From Oscillospiraceae bacterium (lineage in GTDB: Bacteria; Bacillota; Clostridia; Oscillospirales; Acutalibacteraceae), in assembly GCA_902796295.1 (NCBI GenBank), contig CADBOL010000167.1:1-6726 (forward strand): DNA of 6,726 nt, given 5' to 3'. Each line of letters starts with the position of its first letter. Position 1 is the stretch's first letter. Below the pieces are notes generated by a model. It was not told where the DNA came from. It did no database searches and saw only the letters and a program-made list of their open reading frames with translations. Below, in pieces: positions 4,928 through 6,726 of the stretch. Position numbers and translations under genes: made by a program.

Positions 4928-5947
4928 TTAAAACTTGCCGGCTTTCGCGGCTTCTTCAACCGACACGGCAACGGAAACGGTCATACCGACCATCGGGTTG
5001 TTGCCGGCGCCGATGAGTCCCATCATCTCAACGTGAGCGGGAACGGATGAGGAGCCTGCGAACTGAGCGTCGGAATGCATACGGCCGAGAGTGTCGGTCA
5101 TACCGTATGAAGCCGGGCCTGCCGCCATGTTATCGGGGTGAAGAGTACGGCCTGTGCCGCCGCCCGAAGCGACTGAGAAATATTTCTTGCCCGCCTCAAC
5201 GCGCTCTTTCTTATAAGTACCTGCAACGGGATGCTGGAATCTTGTCGGGTTTGTGGAGTTGCCGGTGATGGAAACATCGACATTTTCACGCCACATAATC
5301 GCATCGCCTTCCTGAACATCGTTTGCGCCGTAGCAGTTTACCTTTGCTCTTGAGCTTTCGGGGTCTTTTGAGTAGCACTTGCGGAAGACTTCCTTGAGCT
5401 CGCCGGTGAAATAATCATACTCGGTCTCGATATAGGTGAAGCCGTTGATTCTTGAGATAATCTGAGCGGCGTCTTTGCCGAGACCGTTCAGTATAACGCG
5501 AAGGGGCTTTGTGCGCACTTTATTTGCCTTCTCTGCGATACCGATTGCGCCCTCAGCGGCTGCGAATGACTCGTGACCTGCGAGGAATGCGAAGCACTCG
5601 GTGTCTTCTTCAAGGAGCATCTTGCCGAGATTGCCGTGACCGAGGCCGACCTTGCGGCGGTCTGCGACCGAGCCGGGGATGCAGAATGCCTGGAGACCTT
5701 CGCCGATTGCGGCAGCGGCCTCGGATGCCTTGCGGCAGCCCTTCTTTATTGCGATTGCGGCGCCTACCGTATAAGCCCATTTTGCGTTTTCAAAGCAGAT
5801 GGGCTGAATGTTTTCAACTGCGTGATAAACATCGAGGCCTGCGTCTTTTGTGATTTTTTCGGCTTCTTCTATTGAGCCGATACCGTACTCTGCGAGCTTG
5901 GCAAGGATCTGCTTTTCTCTTCTGTCATAAGATTCAAATGTAATCAT
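4928..5947 (-). CDS. GGGtGRT-family protein of unknown function
   Basis: A 339-residue soluble protein, recognised by the motif that names its family, GGGTGRT at residues 262-268 (within FSVASGGGTGRTLHPDN). Other conserved-looking stretches are GLGHGNLGKMLLEEDTECFAFL (101-122, Gly-rich then acidic/Cys), VILNGLGKDAAQIISR (151-166) and the C-terminal VEMMGLIGAGNNPMVGMTV (306-324). The Gly-rich loops suggest nucleotide or phosphate binding, but that is inference; I know of no assigned reaction. Six cysteines (C51, C71, C89, C118, C191, C205) do not form an obvious ferredoxin pattern. No signal peptide or membrane segment is seen. The start is supported by GGAGG (5956-5960) eight bases upstream. 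It follows the NifU-like gene by 18 bases and so is probably co-transcribed with it, which hints at a link to iron-sulfur or redox metabolism in anaerobes. Family assignment is confident; function is open. Confidence 0.92.
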   Translation of the reverse strand: MITFESYDRREKQILAKLAEYGIGSIEEAEKITKDAGLDVYHAVENIQPICFENAKWAYTVGAAIAIKKGCRKASEAAAAIGEGLQAFCIPGSVADRRKVGLGHGNLGKMLLEEDTECFAFLAGHESFAAAEGAIGIAEKANKVRTKPLRVILNGLGKDAAQIISRINGFTYIETEYDYFTGELKEVFRKCYSKDPESSRAKVNCYGANDVQEGDAIMWRENVDVSITGNSTNPTRFQHPVAGTYKKERVEAGKKYFSVASGGGTGRTLHPDNMAAGPASYGMTDTLGRMHSDAQFAGSSSVPAHVEMMGLIGAGNNPMVGMTVSVAVSVEEAAKAGKF

Positions 5948-5965
5948 GTTTCTTTCCTCCCCGCC

Positions 5966-6658
5966 TTATGCTTTTCTCGGATCGATGATTTCAGCAGCGT
6001 CGGCAACTCTGCCGTACTGACCGGAAGCTTTTTCAAGAGCGGTCTGGGCATCGTCTCCGTTTTTGATGAAATCCATCATTTTGCCGAAGTTTACATATTT
6101 GTATCCGATAATCTCGCGGTCTTCGTCAAGCGCGATATCGGTGATATAACCCTCAGTGAGCTCAAGATATCTCGGGCCCTTCTCAAGAGTGCCGTAAGTG
6201 GTGCCGACCATTGATCTGTTGCCTTTGCCGAGGTCTTCAAGACCTGCGCCGATCTGGAGACCGCCCTCTGAGAAGGCGCTCTGGGTACGGCCGTAAACTA
6301 TCTGAAGGAACAGCTCTCTCATAGCGGTGTTGATAGCGTCGCAGACAAGGTCTGTGTTGAGAGCTTCAAGAACCGTGAGACCCGGAAGAATCTCAGCGGC
6401 CATAGCGGCGGAGTGAGTCATTCCGGAGCATCCGATTGTCTCAACAAGAGCTTCCTGGATGATACCGTCTTTGACATTGAGCGAGAGCTTGCAGCAGCCC
6501 TGCTGCGGAGCGCACCAGCCTATGCCGTGTGTGTAGCCTGAAACATCTTTGATTTCGCGGGATTTAACCCATTTTGCCTCTTCGGGTATCGGTGCTGCGC
6601 CGTGATGAACGCCTTGATGCACCGGGCACATACCCTTGACTTCTGCAGAATAAATCAT
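5966..6658 (-). CDS. NifU/IscU-like iron-sulfur cluster scaffold-type protein
   Basis: A 230-residue soluble protein whose middle (about 46-115) resembles the NifU N-terminal/IscU scaffold fold: CCKLSLNVKDGIIQEALVETIGCSGMTHSAAMAAEI, compared with the IscU pattern of a Cys-containing KL strand, a GII turn and the ...GC...A.AS helix. C77 matches the second IscU cysteine. The first cysteine of IscU aligns by eye near Q52, with C49, C55 and C56 close by; the C-terminal scaffold cysteine has no clear match (C106 lies in NTDLVCDAI, earlier than expected). The N-terminus adds C11 and several His (MCPVHQGVHHG). The C-terminal half (about 140-230) is not IscU-like and I cannot assign it. The start is supported by AGGGAGG four bases upstream. 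It is first in the operon with the GGGtGRT gene. A role in cluster assembly or binding is likely from family resemblance, but classical scaffold activity is uncertain given the altered cysteines. Confidence 0.82.
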   Translation of the reverse strand: MIYSAEVKGMCPVHQGVHHGAAPIPEEAKWVKSREIKDVSGYTHGIGWCAPQQGCCKLSLNVKDGIIQEALVETIGCSGMTHSAAMAAEILPGLTVLEALNTDLVCDAINTAMRELFLQIVYGRTQSAFSEGGLQIGAGLEDLGKGNRSMVGTTYGTLEKGPRYLELTEGYITDIALDEDREIIGYKYVNFGKMMDFIKNGDDAQTALEKASGQYGRVADAAEIIDPRKA

Positions 6659-6726
6659 ATATCCTCCCTGATAAGTGCGGAAACTCCGTTTTCATACCGT
6701 CGTTCCCCGTATTTGCATCTGTTCCC
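6659..6726. other. Upstream region of the NifU-like gene, partial
   Basis: It contains the ribosome binding site (AGGGAGG on the minus strand, around 6663-6669). No convincing -35/-10 pair is seen in the remaining bases. The promoter, or the end of an upstream co-transcribed gene, probably lies outside the window. Confidence 0.4.

Noticed and set aside
6659..6726. TGCAAA and TATGAA as a promoter for the NifU-like gene
   Set aside because: The spacer is only about 15 bases and both hexamers are poor matches. The true promoter is likely outside the window.

Overview
The window looks like chromosomal DNA from an anaerobic Gram-positive gut-type bacterium of the class Clostridia, probably Oscillospirales/Ruminococcaceae-like. 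This is an inference. It rests on strong AGGAGG-type ribosome binding sites, the pairing of a NifU-like protein with a GGGtGRT-family protein, a secreted protein with Listeria-Bacteroides (InlB-type) repeats and a Cys/His-plus-amphipathic C-terminal module, and intergenic heptamer arrays of the kind I associate with such genomes. All five genes lie on the minus strand, so transcription runs from the right end to the left end.

In transcription order there are three units. Unit 1 (6658 to 4928) is a two-gene operon: a NifU/IscU-like iron-sulfur scaffold-type protein, then, 18 bases later, a GGGtGRT-family protein of unknown function. It ends in a long hairpin at 4876-4907. Unit 2 (4639 to 3725) is a single aldo/keto reductase of the YdhF type with a complete D-Y-K-H tetrad. 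Its likely terminator (3535-3566) lies about 160 bases past its stop, so the repeats between them should be transcribed in its 3' UTR. Unit 3 (3464 to 112) is a dicistron with its own recognisable promoter (3498-3525) and terminator (52-80): a small exported C39-like papain-fold protein, followed by a large exported repeat protein (about 830 residues). Both carry N-terminal signal peptides and probably act outside the membrane.

The spacers are unusually rich in small repeats. Degenerate tandem heptamers (GCAGTTA/GCAATTA read on the gene strand, and a separate GGAATGA type) occur at 88-115, 3573-3600, 3653-3720, 4664-4705 and 4837-4878. A 23-base hairpin element appears twice in opposite orientation (3603-3625 and 4812-4834), bracketing the aldo/keto reductase. 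A further composite at 4707-4798 has 13-base direct repeats around two strong hairpins. The left 50 bases hold another small hairpin element.

The points most worth a second look are: the C39-like protein, which has Asp where the catalytic Cys is expected; the uncharacterised NifU-like/GGGtGRT pair, whose scaffold member has a non-canonical cysteine set; the C-terminal module of the large surface protein; and the heptamer/hairpin repeats. I see no CRISPR array, rRNA, tRNA, transposase or phage gene.
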